From Mycobacterium sp. M26 (lineage in GTDB: Bacteria; Actinomycetota; Actinomycetes; Mycobacteriales; Mycobacteriaceae), in NCBI RefSeq assembly GCF_001494595.1, contig NZ_LN929908.1:3021139-3085138 (forward strand): a stretch of 64,000 nucleotides of DNA. Reading direction: 5' to 3'. The position numbers and the translations under genes were made by a program. Shown here piece by piece: positions 8,868-17,411 of this stretch (within the stretch, counting starts at the first letter, position 1; every line of letters starts with the position of its first letter). The notes under the pieces were generated by a model that had not been told where the DNA came from, made no database searches, and was given only the letters and a program-made list of their open reading frames with translations.

Positions 8868-9590
8868 GTGTCATCGGAAGTGCCCGACCAATCGGAGGAT
8901 TCCGGCCCACCGGCCGTGCTGGCCCGCGGCATTCGGATGCGCGGACCGTGGGGGCCGGTCTACGGACCCGTCGACCTGGAGATCCCGCGGGGCGGGCTGA
9001 CCGTGCTGGTGTGCCCGGCCGGGTCGGGCCGCACCGCGCTGCTGATGACGATCGCCGGCCGGATGGCGCCGGAATCCGGCGACCTCGACGTGTTCGGCAC
9101 CGGCGATGCCCGCCGAATCTTCGCCGCCTCGGCGATCGCCGGAGTCGACGAGGTCGACACCGTGCCTGAGTCGGTCACGGTACGCGATCTGATCACCGAG
9201 CAAATGCGTTGGGACGCGCCGTGGTACCGGCTGGTGCGGCGCGCCGACGATGCGGCGTTGACGACGATGTGCGCGCGGGTGTTCGGCCCGCACCCGCTGC
9301 CGCCGCTCGACGAGTACTTCGAGGAGTTGTCCGAACTCGACCGCCTGCTGCTGCGGATCGCCTTGGCCAACACCAAGAACCCACCGCTGCTGGTGGTCGC
9401 CAACCTCGACTTCGTCACCAGTGACGTCAACCGCGATCTGCTCATCGAACGGCTCATCGACCTCGGCACCGACCAGACGGTGGTGACCGCGACCGTCAAC
9501 GGGGTCAGCGGCCACGCCGTGCGGTCACAGATCGAAGTGGCCAATACCGACCGGGCCGAACTGTCCACCATGCACAAGGGAACGGGGTAA
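8868..9590 (+). CDS. Degenerate ABC-ATPase-like protein, partner of YhgE/Pip protein
   Basis: A 240-residue protein with the outline of an ABC nucleotide-binding domain (GPWGPVYGPVDLEIPRGGLTVLV, then a P-loop-like region). The Walker A site reads CPAGSGRTA (49-57), with Arg55 in place of the essential Lys. The signature LSGGQ is replaced by LSELD (154-158), the Walker B Asp and the following Glu by Ala-Asn (178-179), and no H-loop His is seen. A GGGAGG Shine-Dalgarno lies 6 nt before the GTG start. It ends 3 bp before the YhgE/Pip gene and probably acts with it, as a regulatory or scaffold subunit rather than a working ATPase. Confidence 0.8.
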   Translation: MSSEVPDQSEDSGPPAVLARGIRMRGPWGPVYGPVDLEIPRGGLTVLVCPAGSGRTALLMTIAGRMAPESGDLDVFGTGDARRIFAASAIAGVDEVDTVPESVTVRDLITEQMRWDAPWYRLVRRADDAALTTMCARVFGPHPLPPLDEYFEELSELDRLLLRIALANTKNPPLLVVANLDFVTSDVNRDLLIERLIDLGTDQTVVTATVNGVSGHAVRSQIEVANTDRAELSTMHKGTG

Positions 9591-9593
9591 CCG

Positions 9594-11600
9594 ATGCTCG
9601 CCGGAATGTCGCTGGGCACCGATCTCAAGCGGTACTCGCGAGGTCTGCTCCCCCGCATCGCCTTGATGACGATCGTGCTGATGCCGCTGTTGTACGGCGC
9701 GATGTATCTGTGGGCGTTCTGGAATCCGTTCGCGGCGGTGAACAAGGTGCCCGCCGCTCTGGTCAATGAGGACACCGGCGCACAGGCTCAAGGCAAGCCG
9801 CTGCGGGCCGGCGATCAAGTGGCCAAGGCGCTGAAGGATTCCGGCGAGCTGCTGCTGCACGAGGTGTCGGCCGCCGACGCCGCGAAGGGCCTGGCCGACG
9901 GCACCTACTACTTCACCATCACCATCCCACCGGATTTCAGCACCCACATCGCCTCGCCGTCCGGTGGCAGCCCCGCTCAGGCCGATCTGCAGTTCACCTT
10001 CAACGACGCCAACAACTACCTGGGCTCGATCATCGGGCAGAACGCCGCCCGCGAGGTGATCAACCAGGTCAACGCCAGCGTCGGCGAGCAGACCGTCGGG
10101 ACCGTGCTGACCGGGCTGACCGATGCCGGTAAGGGCTTGACCGCGGCCGCCGACGGCGCCGATCAACTGGCCTCGGGTCTGGTCACCGCTGACGGCGGCG
10201 CCCGCCAGCTGGCCACCGGTTCGGCCACGCTCGCCTCCAGCATGGCCACCGCGCGCGACGGCGCGGCACAGCTGGCGTCGGGCACCCGACAGCTGAGCAC
10301 TGCGATCACCACCGCCACCGGCCCGCTGGTCGACGTACTGGCGCGGGTGGACAGCCTGGGCATCGACCCGGCGGAGGTCGGGGCGGCCGCCGAACGGCTC
10401 AGCGGAGCGGTGCGCTCCACCACCGACCGGATCGCCGCACTCAACATCGACCAGACCCAGGCGGCGGCAATCATCGATCAGGCGATCGCCACCCTGTCGG
10501 CCAACCCCGACCCGACGGTGCGCGACGTCGGCGGAGTGCTCGCCGGGGCACAGCGGCTGCTGAAGGCCCAGGGTATCGATCCGGCCACCGATGACGGCCT
10601 GAACCGGTTGCGCGACAGCGCATCCCGTCTTGAGGATGAACTCGGCGATCCGAACAGCAAGCTGCGCACTCTGCTCACCCACACCGTGGACGGCACCTTG
10701 CGCGCCGATGTCCTCAAACTCCAGTCCGGGGCCAAGCAGCTGGACTCCGGTGCCCAGCGGCTCAGCTCGGGCCTGGTGGCGCTGACCGACGGCAGCCGCC
10801 AACTGGCCGCCGGGGCGCAGCGGCTGGCCGACGGCACCGGGCAACTCAAGGCCGGCAGTCAGGAGCTGGCGGGCAAGTTGCGACAGGGCTCGACCCAGGT
10901 GCCGTCGTGGACACCGCAGCAGCGCCAGGTCGTCGCCAAGACCGTCGCCTCGCCGGTCAAACTGGATCTGGTCACCCACAATCCGGCGGCCACCTTCGGC
11001 ACCGGTTTCGCCCCGTTCTTCCTGCCGCTGGCCCTGTTCATCGGTGCGCTCATCATCTGGATGTTGTTGACGCCGTTGCAGTCCCGGCCGATCATCAACG
11101 GGCTCGGGGCACTGCGGGTGGTGCTGGCGTCCTACTGGCCCGCACTCTTGGTCGCGGTGTGCCAGGTGGTGGTCATGTACGCGGTGGTGCACTACGGCGT
11201 CGGCCTCAAGGCGCGCTACCCGCTGGCCACCGTGGCCTTCCTGATCCTGGTGATCGCCGCCTTCCTGGCGATCATCCAGGCGTTCAACGCGGTCTTCGGG
11301 GTGGCGGTCGGACGGGTGGTGACGCTGGCGTTCCTCATGCTGCAACTGGTGTCGGCCGGCGGCATCTATCCGGTGGAGACCACCGCCAAACCCTTCCAGG
11401 TGATCCACCCCGCTGACCCGATGACCTACGCCGTCAACGGGTTACGGCAGCTCATCAACGGTGGTATCGACCACCGGCTGTGGGTGTCGGTGGCGGTGCT
11501 CACCGGCGTGCTGGCGGTGTCCCTGGCGGCCACCGCCTGGGCGGCCAGGCGCAACCGGCAGTACACCATGGAGCGGCTGCACCCACCGATCGAGGTGTAA
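9594..11600 (+). CDS. YhgE/Pip domain membrane protein (ABC-2-like)
   Basis: A 668-residue membrane protein of the YhgE/Pip family. One transmembrane segment near the N-terminus (about 17-40) is followed by a large extracytoplasmic region. Five to six segments follow at about 460-660 (LPLALFIGALIIWMLL, LATVAFLILVIAAFLAIIQ, LTGVLAVSLAATAWAA). The outer region contains two blocks of repeats of the form GA.QLA.G...L (about 180-235 and 380-430), likely coiled or helical. The family includes phage-infection proteins and relatives of EsaA of type VII secretion; the transported substrate is unknown. It follows the degenerate ABC-like gene by 3 bp. ATG 9594 or ATG 9606 may start it. Confidence 0.85.
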   Translation: MLAGMSLGTDLKRYSRGLLPRIALMTIVLMPLLYGAMYLWAFWNPFAAVNKVPAALVNEDTGAQAQGKPLRAGDQVAKALKDSGELLLHEVSAADAAKGLADGTYYFTITIPPDFSTHIASPSGGSPAQADLQFTFNDANNYLGSIIGQNAAREVINQVNASVGEQTVGTVLTGLTDAGKGLTAAADGADQLASGLVTADGGARQLATGSATLASSMATARDGAAQLASGTRQLSTAITTATGPLVDVLARVDSLGIDPAEVGAAAERLSGAVRSTTDRIAALNIDQTQAAAIIDQAIATLSANPDPTVRDVGGVLAGAQRLLKAQGIDPATDDGLNRLRDSASRLEDELGDPNSKLRTLLTHTVDGTLRADVLKLQSGAKQLDSGAQRLSSGLVALTDGSRQLAAGAQRLADGTGQLKAGSQELAGKLRQGSTQVPSWTPQQRQVVAKTVASPVKLDLVTHNPAATFGTGFAPFFLPLALFIGALIIWMLLTPLQSRPIINGLGALRVVLASYWPALLVAVCQVVVMYAVVHYGVGLKARYPLATVAFLILVIAAFLAIIQAFNAVFGVAVGRVVTLAFLMLQLVSAGGIYPVETTAKPFQVIHPADPMTYAVNGLRQLINGGIDHRLWVSVAVLTGVLAVSLAATAWAARRNRQYTMERLHPPIEV

Positions 11601-11613
11601 GCCGGTCAGCCAC

Positions 11614-11626
11614 TAGGGTGGTCGGG
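11614..11626 (+). promoter_or_regulatory. -10 box TAGGGT for a leaderless NCS1 permease mRNA
   Basis: TAGGGT at 11614-11619 fits the mycobacterial TANNNT -10 pattern and lies 6 nt before the GTG start at 11626, so transcription would begin at or next to the start codon. Confidence 0.55.
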
Positions 11627-13017
11627 TGACACCTGAAACATCGTCGGGTTCGGCGTTGGCGGGTCAGAGCTACTCCGGTCGCATGCCGGCCCACGCCGGT
11701 GACATGGCCGTGGAGACGCACGGCATCGCCCCGATCCCCACCGGCAACCGCTACGGCAGCGCCCGCCGGTTGTTCACGGTGTGGTTCGCCCCGCAGGTCA
11801 ACATGACGGTGGTCTTCACCGGCACGCTGGCCGTGGTGCTGGGCCTGGGGTTCTGGCTCGGGCTGCTCGCGATGGCCATCGGAACGGTGCTCGGGTGTGT
11901 GGCCGTCGGCTACCTGTCCACCTGGGGTCCGCGCACCGGCACCGCGCAACTTCCCAACGCCCGCATGGCTTTTGGCGGCACCGTCTCAGTGGTGGCGGTG
12001 ATCCAGTGGCTGTCGTCGATCGCCTGGGACGGTCTGGTCGGGCTGTTCGGCGGCGAGGCGCTGGCCGAGTTGCTCGGCCTGCCGTTCTGGCTGGCGGTGG
12101 TGATCGTGCTGGCCGCCCAGGGTGTGGTCGGCGTATTCGGCTACGAGGTGATCCACCGCGTGCAGGCGATCATGACGGTCGTGCTGATCGTGACGTTCGC
12201 GGTGTTCGCCTGGAAGCTGATCGCCGGCCACCCCGTGGTCTCGCTGCCCACACTGTCCGGAGCCGACCTCAGCGGCGCCTTCGTGCTTGAGGTCACCATC
12301 GCACTGAGCCTGGCGATCTCGTGGGCCAGTTACGCCTCCGATTACAGCCGCTATCTGCCGGTGACCACCTCTCGCACCGCGGTGTTCGGCTACACGTTCG
12401 GTGGCCTGGCGGTGGCCTACATCGCGGTGCAGGCGATCGGCGTCGCGGCGGCGGGCACGCTGACAGATCAGACCGCAGCCGGTGTGCGCGAGATCATGGG
12501 CGGCGGCGTGCTGGGGGCGCTGGCGCTGCTGGTGATCGCACTGGGGTCGGTGGCCTCCAACGCGATGAACGACTACAGCGGGTCGCTGGCGCTGCAGACG
12601 GTCGGGGTGCGGGTGCGCAGGCCGGTGTCGGCGGTGGTGGTCGTGGTGATCGCGTTCGCGCTGATCATGTGGCTGCACTCCGGTGACCTGGCGGCCCGCT
12701 TCCAGGGTGTGCTGCTGTTCGTCAGCTACTGGATCCCGGCGTTCGTGGCGATCGTGGCCATCGACTGGCGCTACCGCAGTGCGGGCCGTGACGTGGTGAA
12801 CCCGGCCGAGGAGACGACACCGCGGCGCGACGCCGTAGTGGCGCTGGTGAGCTTTTTTCTGGCGTTCGCCGTGGCGGTGCCGTTCATGCACACCAACCTG
12901 ATCGTCGGTCCGATGGCCACTGCCCTGCACGGGGCGGATCTGGCGTACTTCGTGAATTTCGTTGTGGCAGCGGCTGTGTACGGCGGCTACCGGGTGTGGC
13001 AAGCGCGTCGGGCCTAG
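11626..13017 (+). CDS. NCS1 family purine/cytosine permease
   Basis: A 463-residue integral membrane protein with about twelve hydrophobic segments. NCS1 features include the N-terminal GIAPIPTGNRYGSARRLFTVWFAPQ segment just before helix 1, AFGGTVSVVAVIQWLSSIAWDG around helix 3, and ISWASYASDYSRYLP before helix 7. The family imports nucleobases or related compounds such as cytosine, purines, allantoin or hydantoins with a cation; the substrate cannot be fixed from sequence. It converges with the MFS gene, the two stop codons sharing 3-4 bp. Confidence 0.88.
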   Translation: MTPETSSGSALAGQSYSGRMPAHAGDMAVETHGIAPIPTGNRYGSARRLFTVWFAPQVNMTVVFTGTLAVVLGLGFWLGLLAMAIGTVLGCVAVGYLSTWGPRTGTAQLPNARMAFGGTVSVVAVIQWLSSIAWDGLVGLFGGEALAELLGLPFWLAVVIVLAAQGVVGVFGYEVIHRVQAIMTVVLIVTFAVFAWKLIAGHPVVSLPTLSGADLSGAFVLEVTIALSLAISWASYASDYSRYLPVTTSRTAVFGYTFGGLAVAYIAVQAIGVAAAGTLTDQTAAGVREIMGGGVLGALALLVIALGSVASNAMNDYSGSLALQTVGVRVRRPVSAVVVVVIAFALIMWLHSGDLAARFQGVLLFVSYWIPAFVAIVAIDWRYRSAGRDVVNPAEETTPRRDAVVALVSFFLAFAVAVPFMHTNLIVGPMATALHGADLAYFVNFVVAAAVYGGYRVWQARRA

Positions 13018-14507
13018 AGTTCGCCGGCCTCGACGGCTTCCCGGGTGTGCTGGGCGGTGGCGATCTGGCGCGCCGAGAACCCGATGAAGAACGCGGTGAT
13101 GCCGACGAGCACCGCCACCGCCGCCACCCACAGCAGGGAATAGGTGTAGCCGGCGTCGAGAGCGTCGAGCTGGCTGGGCGTCATCTGCGCCACCGGACCG
13201 GTGGTGCCACCGAGGTACAGGGTGCGCGAGGTCTGCACCGCCTGGATGATCACCAGCACGATGGGACCGCCCAGGTTCTGCACCATGAGCGTGATCGCCG
13301 AGACCGGGCCGATCTCGCGGGGGCCGACTTCGGCCACCGCGCACAGCGGCAGGATGACCGAGATCACCCCGATCCCGAAGCCGCCCACCACGATCGGCAC
13401 GAACAGGTCGGGGAAATACGGGATGGTGCGGGTCAACGTCGAGCCGAACAGCATCGCCCCGAGCACGAACAGCCCGCCGCCGATGATCAGCCAGCGCGGC
13501 GCGATATGCGGGGCGGCCCGGGCGGCGAGCACGTTGCCCAGGCCCAACGCCAACGCGAACGGGATGAACCCGATCCCGGCGCGTAAGGCGCTGTAGCCGA
13601 GCACGTCCTGGACGTAGAGGCCGATCATCACGGTCAGCGTCAGGAGCACGCCGCCGGCCAGGAACAGCGAGATGAACGTCATCACCCGGTTGCGTTCGCG
13701 GAACAACGACATCGGCACCAGCGGGTGGTCGGCGCGGCGTTCGACGAGCAGGAACGCCCAGAGTAGGAACACGGCAGCCACCCCGGCGCCGATCACCCAC
13801 GGGTCGGCCCAGCCGCGCGGCGGGCCCTGGGTGAAGATCAACACGCCCGCGGCGCAGGCCAGGGTCGCCAGCATGGCACCGGTCACGTCCAGCTTGAGCC
13901 GCTCGTGGCGGGTCTCCTCGAGCCGGGTCAGCGCGATCGCGATGATGAGCACACCGATCGGCAGGTTGATCAGGAAGGCCAGCCGCCAGGACACCACGGT
14001 CAGTGCGCCGCCGAGCACCAGCCCGAGCACCGAGCCAATGCCCTGCATGGCCGCCGAGATCGCCATCGCCCGGTTGCGGGCGTGCCCGACGGCGTACGTG
14101 GTGGCGATCAGAGCGAGCCCGGTCGGAGCGGCCACCGCTGCACCGATGCCCTGGACCGCGCGGGCGGCGATCAGCAGCGGCCCGTCAGTGGCCAGCCCGC
14201 AGGCCGCCGAGGCGATGGTGAACACGCCGACCCCGGAGATGAAGGCCCGCTTGTGGCCGATCGCGTCGCCGACCCGGCCGCCGAGCAGCAGCAGACCGCC
14301 GAAGGTCAGCACATAGGCGGTGATCACCCAGCTCTTGCCGGCATCGGACAGCGCCAGCTCGGCCTGCATCCGGGGCAGTGCGACGACCACGATCGTGCCG
14401 TCCAGAGTGGACATCAGCTGCATACCGGTGATCGCGACGATCGCGACTCCGAGCACGCTGGAAGAAAGCGTTCTGGCAGCCGGTTGGGGACCCCGCGAGC
14501 CAGACAT
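13014..14507 (-). CDS. MFS drug exporter, EfpA paralogue
   Basis: A 497-residue DHA2-type (14-helix) major facilitator protein. It shares long blocks with the adjacent EfpA: SWVITAYVLTFGGLLLLGGR, the motif-A stretch GDAIGHKRAFI, GYSALRAGIGFIPF, SRTLYLGGTTGPV and the end EAGEL. It lacks the N-terminal ~25-residue extension of EfpA. The pair arose by tandem duplication. Likely proton-driven efflux; the substrate is unknown. It begins 84 bp downstream of efpA and has its own -10-like box, so it can be transcribed alone. ATG at 14505-14507. Confidence 0.88.
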   Translation of the reverse strand: MSGSRGPQPAARTLSSSVLGVAIVAITGMQLMSTLDGTIVVVALPRMQAELALSDAGKSWVITAYVLTFGGLLLLGGRVGDAIGHKRAFISGVGVFTIASAACGLATDGPLLIAARAVQGIGAAVAAPTGLALIATTYAVGHARNRAMAISAAMQGIGSVLGLVLGGALTVVSWRLAFLINLPIGVLIIAIALTRLEETRHERLKLDVTGAMLATLACAAGVLIFTQGPPRGWADPWVIGAGVAAVFLLWAFLLVERRADHPLVPMSLFRERNRVMTFISLFLAGGVLLTLTVMIGLYVQDVLGYSALRAGIGFIPFALALGLGNVLAARAAPHIAPRWLIIGGGLFVLGAMLFGSTLTRTIPYFPDLFVPIVVGGFGIGVISVILPLCAVAEVGPREIGPVSAITLMVQNLGGPIVLVIIQAVQTSRTLYLGGTTGPVAQMTPSQLDALDAGYTYSLLWVAAVAVLVGITAFFIGFSARQIATAQHTREAVEAGEL

Positions 14508-14521
14508 GGGTAGCTACCCTA
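14508..14521 (-). promoter_or_regulatory. -10 box TAGGGT for the EfpA paralogue
   Basis: On the minus strand TAGGGT (complement of 14516-14521) lies 8 nt before the ATG, and the stretch reads TAGGGTAGC just as upstream of efpA. The spacing fits a leaderless or nearly leaderless transcript. Confidence 0.5.
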
Positions 14522-14541
14522 CCGAGGCGGCTCCGCCGCGT

Positions 14542-14590
14542 GATTTCGGCGCGCTCATCGTCGCTGCGCGACGTCAACCGCGCCGAAATC
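14542..14590. terminator. Hairpin immediately after efpA
   Basis: A perfect 12-bp inverted repeat, GATTTCGGCGCG (14542-14553) and CGCGCCGAAATC (14579-14590), encloses 25 nt that hold a second small stem (GTCGC/GCGAC). It starts 1 bp after the efpA stop on the minus strand. It has no T tract, so it could be a Rho-independent-like terminator, an attenuator before the paralogue, or a dispersed repeat. Confidence 0.6.
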
Positions 14591-14591
14591 G

Positions 14592-16169
14592 CTAGAGCTC
14601 TCCGGCGTCGATCGCTTCCTTGACTTCCTGCGCGTGCGCCACCTGCTCAGAGGTGTAGCCGATAAACAGCGCCACCGCGCCGACGATCACGGCGACCGCC
14701 GCCACCCACAGCAGGCCGTAGGTGTAGCCCTGGTCCAGGGCGTGCAGCTGCGCGGGATTCATGTTCTTCACCGGGCCCGTGGTGCCACCCAGGTACAGGG
14801 TGCGGGAGGTGATCACGGCCTGGATGATGGCCAGCACTACCGGCCCGCCCAGGTTCTGCAGCATCAGCGCGATGGCCGACACCGGGCCGATCTGGTCGAA
14901 GCCGACACCGGCGATCGCCGACACCGTCAGCGGGACGACGATCATGCCGATGCCGAGGCCACCAACGGTGATCGGCAGGACGAGGTTCGGGAAGTACGGG
15001 ATGCCGCCGTTGAGCGTGGAGCCGTAGATCATCGCGGCCAGCACCAGCACGCCACCGGCGATGACCAGCACCCGCGGCGGGAACTTCGACACCAGCTGCG
15101 ACGACAGGCCCAGCCCGACACCGAGCGCGATGACGAACGGGATGAAGCCGATACCGGCGCGCAGTGCGCTGTAGCCCATGATGTCCTGCACGTACAGGCC
15201 GATCAGCACGGTGAGCGTGAACATCACGCCGCCGGCCAGGAACACCGCGGCGAAGGTGGCCAGCCGGTTGCGGTCGCGGAACAGCGCGAACGGCACCACC
15301 GGGTTGACGGCACGCCGCTCGACGAAGACGAACGCGATGAAGGCCAGCAGGGCGGCGCCGGCGGAGATCAGGGTGACCGGGGTCAGCCAGCCGTTCTCCG
15401 GCGCCTGGGCGAAGCCGAACACTGCGGCGGTACAGGCGAGGGTGGCCAGCAGCGCACCGCCGGCGTCCAGCTTCATCCGCTCGCGCTGGGTTTCCCGCAG
15501 CGTGGTGCGGGCCAGGTAGATCATCAGCAGGCCGATCGGCACGTTCACCAGGAACGCCAGCCGCCAGGACACCTCGACCAGGGCACCGCCGACCACGAGG
15601 CCCATCACCGAGCCGATACCGGTCATCGCGGCGAAGATCGCCGTGGCGGCATTGCGGGCCGGGCCCTTGGGGAACGTGGTGGCGATCAGTGCCAGGCCGG
15701 TCGGCGAGGCGATCGCCGCGCCGACACCCTGCAGCAAACGCGCAATGACGAGCGTCGCCTCATCCCAGGCGATACCGCACAGGACCGAGGCGATGGTGAA
15801 CAGCGCGACACCGACGATGAAGGTGCGCTTGCGGCCGATGGTGTCGCCGAGGCGGCCACCGAGCAGCATCAGACCACCGAACGTCAGCACGTAGGCGGTG
15901 ATCACCCAGCTGCGGCCCGCGTCGGACAGGCTGAGTTCGTCCTGGATCTTCGGCAACGCCACAATCGCCACCGTGCTGTCCATGGTGGCCAGCAACTGCA
16001 TACCGCCGATGGCGATGACAGCGGCAATGAAGCGCCGGGACGGCAGCCAGTCCGGGTAGAACTTGCTGGTCTTGGTGAGAGCCTTGGGCTCGAGGCGCAT
16101 CGGAAGGGCGCGCTCTGAACTGTCGGCGTGGCGATTCATCGCTCGCTCCGCATCGTTGAGAGCCGTCAT
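14592..16169 (-). CDS. efpA: EfpA multidrug efflux transporter
   Basis: A 525-residue MFS exporter of the DHA2 (QacA) group, very like M. tuberculosis EfpA (Rv2846c, about 530 residues). Features: a cytoplasmic N-terminal tail (about 1-50), LLATMDSTVAIVALPKIQ in helix 1 with the conserved acidic residue, motif A GGRLGDTIGRKRTFI, motif C-like region GPARNAATAIFAAMTGIGSV, and 14 hydrophobic segments. EfpA is essential in M. tuberculosis and is linked to efflux of several drugs and lipids. It is in its conserved place between proS and cysG. ATG 16167-16169. Confidence 0.95.
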   Translation of the reverse strand: MTALNDAERAMNRHADSSERALPMRLEPKALTKTSKFYPDWLPSRRFIAAVIAIGGMQLLATMDSTVAIVALPKIQDELSLSDAGRSWVITAYVLTFGGLMLLGGRLGDTIGRKRTFIVGVALFTIASVLCGIAWDEATLVIARLLQGVGAAIASPTGLALIATTFPKGPARNAATAIFAAMTGIGSVMGLVVGGALVEVSWRLAFLVNVPIGLLMIYLARTTLRETQRERMKLDAGGALLATLACTAAVFGFAQAPENGWLTPVTLISAGAALLAFIAFVFVERRAVNPVVPFALFRDRNRLATFAAVFLAGGVMFTLTVLIGLYVQDIMGYSALRAGIGFIPFVIALGVGLGLSSQLVSKFPPRVLVIAGGVLVLAAMIYGSTLNGGIPYFPNLVLPITVGGLGIGMIVVPLTVSAIAGVGFDQIGPVSAIALMLQNLGGPVVLAIIQAVITSRTLYLGGTTGPVKNMNPAQLHALDQGYTYGLLWVAAVAVIVGAVALFIGYTSEQVAHAQEVKEAIDAGEL

Positions 16170-16183
16170 GATTGGCTACCCTA
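16170..16183 (-). promoter_or_regulatory. efpA -10 box TAGGGT
   Basis: Minus-strand TAGGGT (complement of 16178-16183) lies 8 nt before the efpA ATG, inside TAGGGTAGC, which is repeated before the paralogue. The upstream bases to 16205 are unusually AT-rich for this window (TTAAAGTTCTCTTAAAATTA). Confidence 0.6.
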
Positions 16184-16202
16184 CAGTAATTTTAAGAGAA
16201 CT

Positions 16203-17411
16203 TTAAGTGGCGAAGGCTGCCACCGGACCGATGACGACGATTGCCGGCGGCCGAATACCGTCGGTCCGAATTCGCATCGGCGCATCTGCGAGCGTAGTGG
16301 TCAGGATCCGTTCTGCGGCCGTCGTGCCGTGCTGCACCACGAGGACCGGCGTTTCCGCTGGTCTACCGCCCGAGATCAGGGCGTCGGCAAACAATTCGAT
16401 ACGTTCGACGGCCATCAACAGAACTAACGTTCCCGACAATTGGGCCAGTGCATTCCAATTCACTAACGATTCCGGATGATCCGGTGCTAAATGGCCGCTG
16501 ACCACCACGAACTCGTGATTAACCCCGCGATGGGTGACCGGAACTCCGGCCAATGCGGGCACCGATATGGCACTGGTCACACCAGGCACAACTGTGACCG
16601 GAATCCCAGCCTCGGCACAGGCGAGAACCTCCTCATATCCGCGCGCGAACACGAACGGATCGCCACCCTTGAGGCGCACCACGAACTGCCCGGCGCGGGC
16701 CCGTTCGACGAGGACGTCGTTGATCGCGTCCTGGGCCATCGCCCGTCCATACGGGATCTTCGCGGCGTCGATCACCTCGACGTGCGCGCCGAGTTCGGCC
16801 AGCAGTTCCGGCGGTGCCAGCCGGTCGGCGACGACGACGTCGGCGCGGGCCAGCAGCCGCCGGCCGCGCACGGTGATCAGTTCCGGATCGCCGGGTCCGC
16901 CGCCCACCAGAGCGACGCCGCCGCGCATCACATCGGAGGTATCGGGGTTGATGACACCCTGCTGGAAGGCCTCCCGGATGGCCGAGCGGATGGCCGCCGA
17001 GCGGCGGTGTTCACCGCCGGCCAGCACACCGACCAGCAATCCGTCGTAGTCGAAGGAGGCGGGGGTGACGGCGGTGCCCTCGCGGGCCGCGTCGGCACGC
17101 ACGCAGAAGATCTGGCGGCTCTCGGCCTCGGCGACGATCGCGGCGTTGACGGCGGGGTCGTCGGTGGCGGCGATGGCGTACCACGCACCCTCGAGGTCGC
17201 CGTCGCGGTAGTCGCGCAGCTGCAGGGTGATCCCGGGCTTCTGCTCGGCGAGTGCCTCCACGGCCGGGGTCGCGGCGCGTGCGATGACGTGCACGTCGGC
17301 GCCGGTGCCGATGAGGACCGGCACCCGCCGTTGCGCGACAGTGCCCCCGCCGACCACGACGACCTTCTTGCCGCTCAGCCGCAGGCCGACGAGGTAGGCG
17401 TTCTCGGTCAC
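16203..17411 (-). CDS. cysG: Siroheme/precorrin-2 synthase: uroporphyrinogen-III methyltransferase fused to precorrin-2 dehydrogenase
   Basis: A 402-residue bifunctional enzyme (Rv2847c-like). Residues about 1-155 form the NAD-dependent dehydrogenase/ferrochelatase domain (VVVVGGGTVAQRR; YAIAATDDPAVN; ADAAREGTAVTPAS). Residues about 163-400 form the SAM uroporphyrinogen-III C-methyltransferase (VALVGGGPGDPELIT; DRLAPPELL; RLKGGDPFVFARGYEE; PVTHRG). It makes precorrin-2, the branch point to siroheme and cobalamin. The GTG start at 17409-17411 overlaps the cobB stop by 4 bp, so it is coupled to the cobalamin genes upstream. Confidence 0.95.
   Translation of the reverse strand: MTENAYLVGLRLSGKKVVVVGGGTVAQRRVPVLIGTGADVHVIARAATPAVEALAEQKPGITLQLRDYRDGDLEGAWYAIAATDDPAVNAAIVAEAESRQIFCVRADAAREGTAVTPASFDYDGLLVGVLAGGEHRRSAAIRSAIREAFQQGVINPDTSDVMRGGVALVGGGPGDPELITVRGRRLLARADVVVADRLAPPELLAELGAHVEVIDAAKIPYGRAMAQDAINDVLVERARAGQFVVRLKGGDPFVFARGYEEVLACAEAGIPVTVVPGVTSAISVPALAGVPVTHRGVNHEFVVVSGHLAPDHPESLVNWNALAQLSGTLVLLMAVERIELFADALISGGRPAETPVLVVQHGTTAAERILTTTLADAPMRIRTDGIRPPAIVVIGPVAAFAT

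Noticed and set aside
9525..11408. Very long open frame on the minus strand across the YhgE/Pip gene
   Set aside because: It is a His/Gln/Arg/Gly-rich shadow of the plus-strand gene caused by high GC; it has no recognisable domain and the sense protein is well supported.
11986..13800. 604-codon minus-strand frame over the NCS1 and MFS genes
   Set aside because: It crosses two well-supported genes in a shadow frame and has no homology.
14634..16118. Plus-strand frame of 494 codons over efpA
   Set aside because: Composition is Gln/His/Asp/Arg-rich, the usual antisense pattern, while EfpA on the other strand is full length.
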